Assembly (NCBI RefSeq): GCF_900107045.1
Contig: NZ_FNON01000001.1
Location: forward strand, 434,001 to 498,000
Origin: Amycolatopsis xylanica
GTDB taxonomy: Bacteria > Actinomycetota > Actinomycetes > Mycobacteriales > Pseudonocardiaceae
Reading direction: 5' to 3'
Length of the DNA stretch: 64,000 bases
Positions 40,561 through 48,629 of this stretch are shown piece after piece (within the stretch, counting starts at the first letter, position 1; each line of letters opens with the position of its first letter). The notes under the pieces were generated by a model. The model was not told the DNA's origin. It ran no database searches and saw nothing but the letters and a program-made list of their open reading frames with translations. The position numbers were made by a program, and so were the translations under genes.

Positions 40561-41109
40561 CTATGTGGGCCGGGTGCGGTCCGCGCCTATGGCGACGCCG
40601 ACGATCGCGCAGGGCTCGGTGCCGTGGTTGCGCCAGGTGTGCCGGGTGCCGTTCTGAACGACCACATCGCCTGCCCGCAACACCGTCTGCTCGCCATCGT
40701 CGAGTTCCAGCGTGACCTCGCCCGAGATGACCAGGACGTAGTCGATGCTGTCGGTGGTGTGCATTCCCGGTGTGTCGGGCTCCATCGCGGCCATCGCGCC
40801 CGGCATCAGCCGCTCCAGCTCATCCAAGGCCGCCGCCTTGTCAAGATCGGGAGGCGGGACCAGTTCGCCGGGTGCGATCGTGTTGATCATGAATCGCGAC
40901 CCGTCTCGGGGTGGGTACCACGCCGTGGCGCGGCGTGGCGAGCCGTCGTCCGGGAAGACGGGTCGCTCGTCCCGGCCCCACAGCCGGTAGGCCGCGCAGC
41001 CGGGCATGAGCTCGGACGTGATGGGCTCGACCGGGCAGTCGTCGACCACGCGGGCCTTACCCGCGGAATCGTGCCCGGTGACCACTCGGCGAATCGTCAG
41101 GTGCTCCAT
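40561..41109 (-). CDS. Cupin-domain protein
   Basis: A 182-residue protein with a C-terminal cupin barrel. Motif 1 is GMHTTDSIDYVLVISGEVTL and motif 2 is LRAGDVVVQNGTRHTWRNHG, with His/Glu-type metal ligands partly present. The N-terminal half carries TAWYPPRDGSRFMINTIAPG. Proteins of this layout are small oxygenases, isomerases or sensors; the substrate is unknown. It is divergent from a TetR gene, with four ATACG/CGTAT palindromes between. That makes it the likely regulated target. Confidence 0.85.
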   Translation of the reverse strand: MEHLTIRRVVTGHDSAGKARVVDDCPVEPITSELMPGCAAYRLWGRDERPVFPDDGSPRRATAWYPPRDGSRFMINTIAPGELVPPPDLDKAAALDELERLMPGAMAAMEPDTPGMHTTDSIDYVLVISGEVTLELDDGEQTVLRAGDVVVQNGTRHTWRNHGTEPCAIVGVAIGADRTRPT

Positions 41110-41132
41110 TCGGCCACTCCTTGATACTCACG

Positions 41133-41205
41133 CGTATTGATACGGTTGCGTATTGATACGGCACCGTATCCTCCGCGTGTGAGCGCCGTCAATACGGCGG
41201 CGTAT
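41133..41205. promoter_or_regulatory. Cluster of four ATACG/CGTAT palindromes (TetR operators)
   Basis: CGTAT-TG-ATACG occurs at 41133-41144 and 41149-41160. GATACGG-CA-CCGTATC is at 41155-41170 and ATACG-GCGG-CGTAT at 41192-41205. They fill the 109-bp gap between the cupin and TetR genes. Confidence 0.75.
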
Positions 41206-41218
41206 CCTGTTGCTCGTG

Positions 41219-41779
41219 GTGAGCGGTGAGTCGACCCGGCTGTCCGCCCAGGACTGGGCGCGGGCCGCAGTGAAGGCGATCGCGGACGGCGGGCTGGCCG
41301 CGGTCGCGGTCGAACCGCTGGCGCGGACGCTCGGCGTGACCAAGGGCAGTTTCTACGCGCACTACCGCAATCGGGACGAGTTGGTCGCGGCGGCACTCGC
41401 GGAATGGCGGCGAAGTCACGGCGATGAAGGACTCGCCGAACTCGCCGCGATCACCGACCCGGAACGGCGGCTGCGCGAGCTGCTCACCACTGTCGTGCAC
41501 TCCGTCCAGCCGCTCGCGCCGTCAGTGCACCTGAGCCTGCTTGGCGACCGCAACGACCCTCGGGTCAGGGACGCGGTTCGCTGGGTGAACCGAGCCCGGC
41601 TCGAGCTCCTGGTTCGTACCTACCGCGAACTCGGCCTGCCACCGGACCGGGCGACGGCTCGGGCACGGGTCGCCTACGCGGCCATTCTCGGGCTGGTTCA
41701 CCTAGCACAAACCGATCCGGACGCCCCGCACTCCGCGGTACTTGCCGACGAGGTGACCACCGTCTTCCTGCCATCATGA
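41219..41779 (+). CDS. TetR-family regulator (1)
   Basis: A 186-residue regulator. The HTH is DWARAAVKAIADGGLAAVAV, EPLARTLGVTKGSFYAHYRN and RDELVAAALAEW (the TKGSFYxHFxxRDEL pattern). The C-terminal ligand domain (LLTTVVHSVQPLAPSVHLSL through AILGLVHLAQTDPD) is variable. GTG 41219 or GTG 41216 are equally possible; neither has a clear ribosome site. The nearest palindrome ends 14 bp before the start, consistent with autorepression. It probably controls the divergent cupin gene. Confidence 0.88.
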   Translation: MSGESTRLSAQDWARAAVKAIADGGLAAVAVEPLARTLGVTKGSFYAHYRNRDELVAAALAEWRRSHGDEGLAELAAITDPERRLRELLTTVVHSVQPLAPSVHLSLLGDRNDPRVRDAVRWVNRARLELLVRTYRELGLPPDRATARARVAYAAILGLVHLAQTDPDAPHSAVLADEVTTVFLPS

Positions 41780-41876
41780 CGGTGCACGCTGGTTGAGGTC
41801 AGACCGTGGAAACACCAAGTACGGCCTGTCAATCGGCGCTGTGCGTCCAGGCGGCGGGATATGTGAGACTGGCATC

Positions 41877-42095
41877 GTGAAAGAGCGGGCCGACGTGGAG
41901 GAGCGCTTCGAGGATGTGCGCGCGGAGCGGGATGCGCTGCGCCGGGAGCTTGGCGACCTGCGATCGTGGCTGTCGGTGAAGCTCGGGCTGCTCAAACGAG
42001 AACCTGGTCCTAGCGGGCTCACGGTGATCAGCATCGCATCCGATAGGGAGATCATCGCCAAGATCGAGGAGCTTACGGACAAGCGCGAGCGGTGA
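41877..42095 (+). CDS. Small coiled-coil hypothetical protein
   Basis: A 72-residue charged protein. VKERADVEERFEDVRAERDA and LRRELGDLRSWLSVKLGLLK form a heptad-like coil, ending DREIIAKIEELTDKRER. GTG 41877 is the start nearest the coil; upstream codons in frame look noncoding. No family is recognised. The opposite strand is also open but compositionally poorer. Confidence 0.45.
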   Translation: MKERADVEERFEDVRAERDALRRELGDLRSWLSVKLGLLKREPGPSGLTVISIASDREIIAKIEELTDKRER

Positions 42096-42216
42096 GCCTG
42101 GCGCCTCGCTCGTGTAGCCCACTGAAATGTACGCGCGGTCGACGAACCCGCGTTCATATCTGCGCCGTGCCTGTGACTTCATCTGGCCTACCCGGTGACC
42201 TCGCCGTCGTAAGCGG

Positions 42217-42786
42217 TCATGTCAGTTCCCCTTTCGCGGCGCGGCCGAGGCGGATCGCCGAGGCGAGGAAGAAGATGCCGCCGAGCACGGCGTAACCGGC
42301 CACCCCGGACAGTGCCGGGTTCGCCACGGAGGCGCTGAGGACGAAGTTGGCACCGGCCAGCACGGAGATGCCGCCGCTGAGGATCATCGGCCACTGCCCG
42401 CCCATCCCGCGGCGGGCGACGCCGACGATCAGCTGGACGAGACCGGCCACGATCGCCCAGGCGCCCCACACCCGCAGCACCGCCGGGATACCCGAAGCGG
42501 CGGCGACGCCCACGCCGATGGTGGCGAGCAGGCTGATCGCCATGTTCACGTAGAGCCCGCGGACCGGGCCGGCGCCCTTCGCCGACCGGGCGTCCACCAC
42601 GGCCGCGCCCACGTCGAACAGCGGATACACGAGGACCAGGACGATGCCCGCCGGACCCAAGCCCGACTTGGTCGTCAGGAAAACCAGAGCCGCCCACACG
42701 AGGGCGAACGTGAACCGCACGAAATACAACCGGCGCAGCGCCGGAGCGAACCCGTCAATGGCGGGCGTGTCGACAGTAGTCACCAT
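42217..42786 (-). CDS. Integral membrane protein (HdeD/DUF308-like)
   Basis: A 189-residue protein with about six TM segments arranged as three hairpin pairs (FTFALVWAALVFLT, AGIVLVLVYPLFDVGAAVV, NMAISLLATIGVGVAAAS, GAWAIVAGLVQLIVGVARR, SGGISVLAGANFVLSAS, AGYAVLGGIFFLASAIRLG). This resembles HdeD/DUF308 membrane proteins. ATG 42786 follows AAAGGG. Two copies of a 16-bp motif also found at the TetR gene's own start lie upstream, so it appears to be the TetR target. Confidence 0.78.
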   Translation of the reverse strand: MVTTVDTPAIDGFAPALRRLYFVRFTFALVWAALVFLTTKSGLGPAGIVLVLVYPLFDVGAAVVDARSAKGAGPVRGLYVNMAISLLATIGVGVAAASGIPAVLRVWGAWAIVAGLVQLIVGVARRGMGGQWPMILSGGISVLAGANFVLSASVANPALSGVAGYAVLGGIFFLASAIRLGRAAKGELT

Positions 42787-42822
42787 GATCCCTTTCAAGC
42801 TGCGGGGAAGCTCCCCGGCAAG

Positions 42823-42885
42823 ACCGAACGTTCTATCTCAGATTGGCGACGCCAGGTCGCGAAGTCAAGACAGATCGTTCTATCC
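42823..42885. promoter_or_regulatory. Two copies of a TetR operator motif ACMGAnCGTTCTATCY
   Basis: Copies lie at 42823-42838 and 42870-42885, upstream of the membrane-protein gene. A third, inverted copy at 43564-43579 precedes the TetR gene. They share CGTTCTATC exactly and ACnGA before it. Confidence 0.65.
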
Positions 42886-42957
42886 AAATTCTTACGGCCG
42901 GAGAACGCAGCGACCCCAGGTCATCCGAAGCTCTGAAGGGGGCTATCGCTGTCGGCG

Positions 42958-43548
42958 CTACTTCGACGAATCGACGCGGTGCTGCAGAATCCCGTCGACT
43001 CCCTGGAGGAACGTGTCGCAGACCTCGGCCGGATCCGACAGGCATCCCGACGCCATCGCGCCGTCACGCATCATCACGAAGTGCCGTCCCGCGGGCTCCG
43101 GCGGGTGTTCGCCGACCTGGGCGAGCAAGCCGGTGACGGCATCGAGGAACCACTCGCGGTGGGCTAGCACGGCCTGGTGAGCGGGATGCTCGGGGTCCGG
43201 ATACTCGGCCACCGCGTTGAGTGAGGCGCAGCCGCGGAACTGGGCGGACCGGATGCTCTCGGCGATCGACTTCGCGACAGCCCGCAGCACGTCCTCCGCC
43301 GGGAGGCCACTGGCGAGCGCCTTGTCGAAACCATCGCGCTCCATCGTGTGGATACCTCGCAGGTACGCCACGACGAGATCGTCCTTGCTCGCGAAGTGTC
43401 GATACAAGGTGGCCCTGGTGACCTTGGCTTCCGCGACGATCCGGTCGATCCCCACCGCGTGCAGCCCCTCGGCGTAGAAGAGCCGGGTCGCCGTCGCGAG
43501 CAGCCTTGACCGCGCTTCGGACACCCGGGCGCGAGGGTTGTGCACCAT
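42958..43548 (-). CDS. TetR-family regulator (2)
   Basis: A 196-residue regulator. RSRLLATATRLFYAEGLHAV, GIDRIVAEAKVTRATLYRHF and ASKDDLVVAYLRG form the HTH of the TetR class. The C-terminal part (IAESIRSAQFRGCASLNAVA, PEHPAHQAVLAHREWFLDAV) is of the type seen in AcrR/YxaF-like regulators. ATG 43548 is the start; an operator copy lies 16 bp upstream (43564-43579). It reads in the same direction as the membrane-protein gene, which it probably represses. Confidence 0.9.
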   Translation of the reverse strand: MVHNPRARVSEARSRLLATATRLFYAEGLHAVGIDRIVAEAKVTRATLYRHFASKDDLVVAYLRGIHTMERDGFDKALASGLPAEDVLRAVAKSIAESIRSAQFRGCASLNAVAEYPDPEHPAHQAVLAHREWFLDAVTGLLAQVGEHPPEPAGRHFVMMRDGAMASGCLSDPAEVCDTFLQGVDGILQHRVDSSK

Positions 43549-43563
43549 TCCGCCGAGTTTAGC

Positions 43564-43579
43564 GGATAGAACGGTCGGT
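43564..43579. promoter_or_regulatory. Third TetR operator copy (GGATAGAACGGTCGGT)
   Basis: Reverse complement of the motif at 42823 and 42870, placed 16 bp upstream of the TetR gene start. It indicates autoregulation. Confidence 0.6.
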
Positions 43580-43630
43580 ATTGCGGGCTGGAGCACGAGG
43601 TCGTCCAGCTCCCGCTTGAGGCGAAAAGGG

Positions 43631-43676
43631 GTCGTGAGCGTTGCGGGCGGTTAGAGCCGCCCGCAACGCTCACGAC
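43631..43676. repeat. GTCGTGAGCG palindrome with perfect 20-bp arms
   Basis: GTCGTGAGCGTTGCGGGCGG and its exact complement flank the 6-base loop TTAGAG. It lies 17 bp beyond the stop of the HAF-repeat gene on its transcript, so it probably terminates that gene. The same sequence type is at 49326-49371. Confidence 0.85.
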
Positions 43677-43692
43677 CCCTGACCGAGTTGAG

Positions 43693-44802
43693 CTACGTGG
43701 CGGGGATGGGCAGCAATTCGTAGCCGACGGTCGACACCATTCCGTCCGGCGCGGTGAGCACGGCGGTGCCGACGATGTCTCCGGCGTCGTTGATGCCGGT
43801 GGCGCCGCCCAGCCGCACGTTCGGGGTCCGTTTGATCAGCGAGTTGAGCTCGGTCGCGTGGCCGTCGCGGTACACGAAACCGTTGCTGATGCCCGAAATG
43901 TCGGGGAATACGGCGTCGTCGCCGACGATCACGCCGCCGGTGTTGATCGCGGTGGCGTGCGCCGTGCCTTGGTTGACGCCCCGAGGCACGTTCAGGTCGA
44001 TCGCCTTGCCACCACTGAACATCACCGCGTGGGAGTCGAGGAGCGAGCTGCCGGCGGGTGCCGCCGAACCCACCGCCTGGCCGGCGGTGTTGATGGCCAG
44101 TGCCTCGCTCCAGGCTCCACCGTTGAGCTGGCCGAGCGTAATGAGCTTTCCGTTCGCCCACTCCAGTGCCACTTGGTTGCCGCCGGGGACCGCGGCGTCG
44201 CCGACGACCACTCCGTCGCTGTTCTCGCCGAGCGCCTCGGTGTCGGTGGAGCCACCGAGCGGCGGCAGATTGGTCACCGTGGTGTCGTTGCGCTGCCACG
44301 GTGTGATCGAGGTCGGACCGCCTTGCCAGCCCACGATCTGCTGGTGATCGTTGATGCCGAACGCGTCCGCCGACCCGGTGGGGTTCACGCCGAGGTCCGA
44401 TCCGGCGCTGCCGGGCCCTGGCCAGATCGCCGGGCGGGTGATCTCCTGCGCCCCGCCGGGGACCACGACGTTTTTCAGGTAGCGCCCCACCACCACGCCC
44501 TGGTCATTGATGGACCGCGGCACGGAATTCTGGTTGTTCGTGCCAGGGTCGGCCAGAAAAATAGGTGTCGTCGTACCAGCTTTGATGACGAAGCCCTCCT
44601 CCCGCCCGAAGCACGCCGGGTCGAGACCGACGCCGATGATGTCGCCGCGCGCGTTGATCCCGCGGTATTCCAAGGTTTTCGCGGAGCCGAGCACGAGTCG
44701 GTATCGCGGAGCGGGCGCGGCGGCCGCGTCGGGTACAGCCACGCCGCCACCTGCGATCACCGCGCCCGCGGCCAACACGGCTACCCGGAAAGGCAAACGC
44801 AT
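43693..44802 (-). CDS. Secreted HAF-repeat protein
   Basis: A 369-residue protein with a signal peptide (MRLPFRVAVLAAGAVIAGGG, cleavage near DAAAAPA). It is built of repeats of the pattern (G)INxxGxxVG: YRGINARGDIIGVG, RSINDQGVVVGRYL, GINDHQQIVGWQG, AINTAGQAVGSA, AINTGGVIVGDD and GINDAGDIVGTAVL. These are HAF (extracellular) repeats predicted to form a beta-propeller-like shell; function is unknown. ATG 44802 follows GGAGG. It is divergent from another secreted-protein gene, with the CTTACAT palindrome between them. Confidence 0.85.
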   Translation of the reverse strand: MRLPFRVAVLAAGAVIAGGGVAVPDAAAAPAPRYRLVLGSAKTLEYRGINARGDIIGVGLDPACFGREEGFVIKAGTTTPIFLADPGTNNQNSVPRSINDQGVVVGRYLKNVVVPGGAQEITRPAIWPGPGSAGSDLGVNPTGSADAFGINDHQQIVGWQGGPTSITPWQRNDTTVTNLPPLGGSTDTEALGENSDGVVVGDAAVPGGNQVALEWANGKLITLGQLNGGAWSEALAINTAGQAVGSAAPAGSSLLDSHAVMFSGGKAIDLNVPRGVNQGTAHATAINTGGVIVGDDAVFPDISGISNGFVYRDGHATELNSLIKRTPNVRLGGATGINDAGDIVGTAVLTAPDGMVSTVGYELLPIPAT

Positions 44803-44899
44803 GGAAATCCTCCCTCGATAGAGACGTTGAGGCGTCATCAGGGGATACGTGCCGGGGTTACGCGCCACGATGTGGCGAGATAGCCAGGACTGTAACCCG

Positions 44900-44921
44900 C
44901 TTACATATCAACAAATGTAAG
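44900..44921. promoter_or_regulatory. Inverted repeat CTTACAT-N8-ATGTAAG between divergent secreted-protein genes
   Basis: Perfect 7-bp arms at 44900-44906 and 44915-44921, in an A/T-rich gap between genes starting at 44802 (minus) and 44949 (plus). Good operator candidate; no regulator adjoins it. Confidence 0.55.
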
Positions 44922-44948
44922 CATCTAGACAGAGTGGGAGGATCTTCG

Positions 44949-45398
44949 ATGCGCAGAGCAATGGCCATGATCGCCGTCGCCCTCAGTTTCTCGGCTGTCG
45001 TCAGCAGTGTGACGGGAGGTGGCGTCGCACAGGCCGGTAGTCGGCGGTGCGGTCCGCCGGTGAAGACCGACGGCGTTGGCACATTGGGTACTTCGTGGAA
45101 ACTGAAGTCCCAGTACGACGATGACGGGCCGGTCGGTAATCCGCTGGTCGCGGGCGAAGAGTTCGAGATCGCCACCGCCGCACGGCAACACTGGTCGGTT
45201 TCCTTCGCGGACAACGGTATCGGGTTCTTCGGCAACCCCGATGACATCTCCGTGGCAGGCGGGATCAGGGAAGTCCACCCGAACCCGGCCAGGCACAACC
45301 AGACCAACCGCATGTCGGTACACGCCAAGCGGTTGGACACCGGGGAGACCGTCGACGGCTTCGTCGACCTGCCCTTCGCCCCGCCTGGCTGCGGCTAA
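44949..45398 (+). CDS. Secreted protein of unknown family
   Basis: A 149-residue pre-protein. MRRAMAMIAVALSFSAVVSS and VTGGGVAQA form a Sec signal. The mature domain has LGTSWKLKSQYDDDGPVGNP, LVAGEEFEIATAARQHWSVS, FFGNPDDISVAGG and RMSVHAKRLDTGETVDG. Two Cys (RRCGPP and PPGCG) bracket the domain and could form one disulfide. No family is recognised. ATG 44949 follows GGGAGG. It converges on the putative immunity gene with 15 bp between. Confidence 0.72.
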   Translation: MRRAMAMIAVALSFSAVVSSVTGGGVAQAGSRRCGPPVKTDGVGTLGTSWKLKSQYDDDGPVGNPLVAGEEFEIATAARQHWSVSFADNGIGFFGNPDDISVAGGIREVHPNPARHNQTNRMSVHAKRLDTGETVDGFVDLPFAPPGCG

Positions 45399-45413
45399 TT
45401 GTATGCCCGGGTA

Positions 45414-45830
45414 TTACCGGTCGTAGTAGCCGGGCGCGAAGACGCCGACGCCGTCCAGCTCGACATCCTCATCGTGCAGATCTTCGGAGAACAGGCAGAA
45501 GCCTTGCTCCCGGAACTCCACCAGCGAGTCGTGTTCCACCCCGACGATTCCCTGCTCGGCGAGTTCTTCGACCACATCGGGGCAGCTGCGGCCGAGCAGC
45601 GGGACGGACGAGAACACCACGTCCGCGGGCGACGCCACTTCGATGAGCTCGAGTCGGCCGGTGTCGTCGTAGGTCAGCATGAGGTCGAGGTGGTCGAAAT
45701 GATCGGTCACCGGCGCGTCCGGGGTCCGCTGAAACGACTCGTACGCACCCAGGCGGGCGCGCAGCTCGTCGCGGTGTTCGCCCAGTTTCGCCACGTCGAG
45801 CCCTTGGCCTGCGAGCACGGTGAAGGTCAA
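45414..45830 (-). CDS. Putative immunity protein for the secreted nuclease-like toxin
   Basis: A 138-residue acidic cytoplasmic protein with no signal peptide: HFDHLDLMLTYDDTGRLELI, EVASPADVVFSSVPLLGRSC, VVEELAEQGIVGVEHDSLVE and LFSEDLHDEDVELDGVGVF. The VEHDSLVEFREQGFCLF style resembles bacterial toxin-immunity folds, but no Imm family is claimed. It lies 28 bp downstream of the toxin-like gene on the same strand, which is the usual immunity position. Function is inferred from context. Confidence 0.6.
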   Translation of the reverse strand: MTFTVLAGQGLDVAKLGEHRDELRARLGAYESFQRTPDAPVTDHFDHLDLMLTYDDTGRLELIEVASPADVVFSSVPLLGRSCPDVVEELAEQGIVGVEHDSLVEFREQGFCLFSEDLHDEDVELDGVGVFAPGYYDR

Positions 45831-45858
45831 GTCGGGCCTCCTGTTCGTCGTAGGGAGC

Positions 45859-47166
45859 CTATCGGCATTCGGGTGGGAGGCTTTTCATCATCTCGGCGAT
45901 CGCGGCGTCGTACTTGGTGCCGAACTTGGCGTGGATGTCGTCGAGGTCCATCTGGACCGCTTCGCGGCAGCGGCCGTTCTTGATCAGGTCGAGCTGTTTG
46001 GCGCGGTAGTCGATGGCGGCCTTGCTCGGGCCCCAGCTCGCGGTCTCGCGGTGGTCCAGCTTGTCCATCTCGATGGCGGGCCCGTCGCCCATCTTGCTGA
46101 TTCCGGTGACGGATTTCGGGGGAATGTGGTTGCGCTCGGTGCCGGGGTTGACGAGCTTGGCGGTGGGCTTCGCGGGGTTCACCCGGCCCAGATCCTGATA
46201 GAGGCCGCCCCGGTACTTGAAGTCGGGAGGCGCCCGGCCTGGCGCGGTCTTGATCCGTTCGACCTCGGTGATCGTGATCCGCCTGCCGTCGACGACGGCC
46301 GACGCTTGCGCGCCACGCTGGATGGCCTGGTCGAAAGCCGTTTCGCCCGAGCTGCGCTTGGGGCTCTCGGGGGTCGTGACGTAGAGGCCCTTGTAGCTGC
46401 CGTCCGGCTTGCGGACCAGCCCGTCGAAGGTGCGGTCCAGCGGAAGCTTGGCGCTCTCCTTCGCGGGGAGTTTCGGCAGCGTCTCCGGCGTCAGGCTCGT
46501 GGTGACCGGCCGTTGATCGACGGGGACGCCCTTGTCCTTGGCGTACTGGGCGAGCGCGTCGGCCTGCTTGCTCCGCGACGCCGGATCGCCGCCGTTGTTC
46601 GACGACTCCTTGGGCGGGGTGCGGCTCGCCGAGGTGGCCCGATCACCGCCGAGTGACTGCGCGGCGGGCGGTGCGCTGCCGGGAATGCCCGCTCGGGCGT
46701 TCTGCTGTGCCTGCCTGGCCGCCGCCATGCGCTGCAGCAGCTGCTGACGCTCCGCCTGCAGTTGCTCGCCTTCGGCCTGCCAGGCGGAGAGTTGCCCGCG
46801 CAGTGACTGCTGTTCCGCGTTGAGCGCGGCGGCTTCGGCGTTGTACGGGCCGGCGACCGCGGGCGGGGCTTGCCGGTTCGGGTAGGCGTCACCCCTGGCG
46901 TTGTGCGCGGCGATGCGGCTGCCGAGTGACTGCGCCTGGGCGGTGAGGGCGACGCCGCGTTGCCGCCATGCCGTCAGGCGTGCCACGTTCGCGGCGACGG
47001 CGGCATTGAGATCGCCGGAAAAGCCGGCTTCGGGTTTGAGCGGTTCGGGCGCGTTGCTGGTGTCGGGCAACGGAACGTCGGCCTGCTGGGCCATCGCGGT
47101 CGTGGTGCCCAGCGCGAACGCCAGCATCATGGCGAGCAGGAAGGCGAGCGCGCGTCGCGGGTTCAC
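45859..47166 (-). CDS. Secreted nuclease-like polymorphic toxin
   Basis: A 435-residue protein with a signal peptide (MNPRRALAFLLAMMLAFALG, cleavage after AMA). A long Ala/Gln-rich coiled coil (about 45-155, AALNAEQQSLRGQLSAWQAE) and a low-complexity linker (about 165-215) follow. The C-terminal domain contains ERNHIPPKSV (about 345) and LDHRETASWGPSKAAIDYRA, then MDLDDIHAKFGTKYDAAIAE. NHxP plus DHxxT with downstream FGxKYDxAI is typical of HNH-like toxin domains of secreted polymorphic toxins. The adjacent 138-residue acidic gene would be the immunity. Nuclease activity is inference. Confidence 0.72.
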   Translation of the reverse strand: MNPRRALAFLLAMMLAFALGTTTAMAQQADVPLPDTSNAPEPLKPEAGFSGDLNAAVAANVARLTAWRQRGVALTAQAQSLGSRIAAHNARGDAYPNRQAPPAVAGPYNAEAAALNAEQQSLRGQLSAWQAEGEQLQAERQQLLQRMAAARQAQQNARAGIPGSAPPAAQSLGGDRATSASRTPPKESSNNGGDPASRSKQADALAQYAKDKGVPVDQRPVTTSLTPETLPKLPAKESAKLPLDRTFDGLVRKPDGSYKGLYVTTPESPKRSSGETAFDQAIQRGAQASAVVDGRRITITEVERIKTAPGRAPPDFKYRGGLYQDLGRVNPAKPTAKLVNPGTERNHIPPKSVTGISKMGDGPAIEMDKLDHRETASWGPSKAAIDYRAKQLDLIKNGRCREAVQMDLDDIHAKFGTKYDAAIAEMMKSLPPECR

Positions 47167-47168
47167 GG

Positions 47169-47834
47169 CTAGCCACCGACCTTTCCGGCGAACTGGTCGA
47201 TGAGTTTCGTCGCGGCCTGGTTTCCGTCACCTGCCTCGCACACGGCGACCTGGACGACGGCCTTGCCTTTCAGCCGCGCCCGCCGATAGCAGGCCCACCA
47301 ATCGTTCTCGTCCGCACTCGGCGTTTGGTTCGCCGTCCACTCGAACGCCGACGCCGTCGCGGCACCCGCCTGGTAGGTCCACTTCGAGGTCTGTTCGTTC
47401 CCGTCCGTCCGCACCGCGGACGGGCACTGCTTGACGCCTTCGGCAAGGGCGCCGAAGACCGCGCCCGCCTGCTTTTCGTCGGGATAGACGCCCAGCACGA
47501 GCGTCACGACGTAGCCGTTGTCGGTGTCGAGCTCCTCGTAGGCCGCCGACCGGAAGCCGGTCCATCCCCGCGCGTAGACCGACTGCGTGGCCGGACCGAC
47601 CGCGACCGCGCAGGCAGCCGGATCGGCCGCCAGCGGCACTGGCGGCGCGTCCAGCCCGGGACCCGGCGTCAGCTGAGTCCCGGCGACGGCACTGATCTCG
47701 TCGGCGCTGGGAAAGCTCGCCTGGATCGTGCCCGCGACCAGCCGCGGCCGCGGCGTCCCCTCGACTACGCTGGAGCAGGCCGTGGCCGAAACGAGCAACG
47801 CCACGACCGCCGCGATGGTGCGTGCCTTAGCCAT
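47169..47834 (-). CDS. PknH-type sensor-domain lipoprotein
   Basis: A 221-residue lipoprotein: signal MAKARTIAAVVALLVSATAC, lipobox Cys at 20, then FPSADEISAVAGTQLTPGPG, ACAVAVGPATQSVYARGWTG, GVYPDEKQAGAVFGALAEGV and DNDWWACYRRAR-like sequence (ENDWWACYRRARLKGKAVVQ). The Cys pattern (ACAVA, KQCPS, WACYR, AVCEA) and order match the PknH extracellular sensor domain (PF14032 type), here as a stand-alone lipoprotein without kinase. Its stop is 2 bp from the toxin start, so lipoprotein, toxin and immunity form an operon. Confidence 0.8.
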   Translation of the reverse strand: MAKARTIAAVVALLVSATACSSVVEGTPRPRLVAGTIQASFPSADEISAVAGTQLTPGPGLDAPPVPLAADPAACAVAVGPATQSVYARGWTGFRSAAYEELDTDNGYVVTLVLGVYPDEKQAGAVFGALAEGVKQCPSAVRTDGNEQTSKWTYQAGAATASAFEWTANQTPSADENDWWACYRRARLKGKAVVQVAVCEAGDGNQAATKLIDQFAGKVGG

Positions 47835-47900
47835 GGCGGGAAAATAGCCACGGCCGATGAAATCTCGATGAAACCCCGGGCCTCCACCGCCCGGCTGCTC

Positions 47901-48602
47901 TCACGTCGCGTTGGGGATGACGGCGACGCGTTTGTTGTGCACGGTCGGGTTGATGAGTTCGGCGATCACGGCTCGGGCGTAGAGGGTGTGGGACAGCTGT
48001 GCCGTTGCTTGCCGCTGCGTGACGGGTTCGGCGATCAGGTGGTATCCCAGTTCGGTCTCTGGTTCGTACCGGGTGCCGAATCCGGCCGGCGGGGTCAGGA
48101 TGGCCCACCCCAGCGACGTGGTGTTCAGTGCGGCAAGTTCCCGGGTGTGAGCTTCGGCGAACGGTCTGAGCCGAGGCGGGAACAACGCCGGGTCGTCCAT
48201 GACGATGGCACCCGAGTCAAGCATCAACGTGGCCGTCAGGCCGACTGCGACCAGCCGTCGGCGAGGACGGTGCCAGTTGTGGTCGATCTCGGTGACGATC
48301 TTGGCGTAATAGTCGAGATCGAAGCCGTCGAATGACTCCGGCGGCGCCGTGAACGGTGTCACCGCCAGCACAGCGCTGTCGACGGCACGCAGCACCGCCG
48401 ACAGCGGACGAAGGTGCCGGGCGTCCCCCTGGACGATGCGCAGTCCTGGGGCGGGCGGCAGGTCATAGCGGGCCGGGTCCCGAACCACGGCGGTGACGGT
48501 GTGTCCGTCACCGAGCAACGCGGTCGTGATGGCGCGGCCGACGCGGCCCGCCGCGCCGAGGACGGCGACATGATGCCGGGTGTTGCCGGAGGTGTCAGGC
48601 AT
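47901..48602 (-). CDS. NmrA-like NAD(P)-binding protein
   Basis: A 233-residue Rossmann protein: VAVLGAAGRVGRAITTALLG (GxxGxxG), VTAVVRDPARYDLP, IVQGDARHLRPLSAVLRAVD and LVAVGLTATLMLDSG. This is the NmrA/atypical-SDR class, without an obvious catalytic YxxxK. These bind NAD(P) and act as redox sensors or reductases. ATG 48602 is used. It is divergent from an HxlR gene, with the palindrome GGTTAC-N6-GTAACC between. Confidence 0.85.
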   Translation of the reverse strand: MPDTSGNTRHHVAVLGAAGRVGRAITTALLGDGHTVTAVVRDPARYDLPPAPGLRIVQGDARHLRPLSAVLRAVDSAVLAVTPFTAPPESFDGFDLDYYAKIVTEIDHNWHRPRRRLVAVGLTATLMLDSGAIVMDDPALFPPRLRPFAEAHTRELAALNTTSLGWAILTPPAGFGTRYEPETELGYHLIAEPVTQRQATAQLSHTLYARAVIAELINPTVHNKRVAVIPNAT

Positions 48603-48629
48603 GAGCGCGACCCTAGGTGGAACGGCACC

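Noticed and set aside
40466..40657. 63-codon plus-strand frame after the HEAT-like gene
   Set aside because: Overlaps the cupin gene 3' end, with no start signal and no family.
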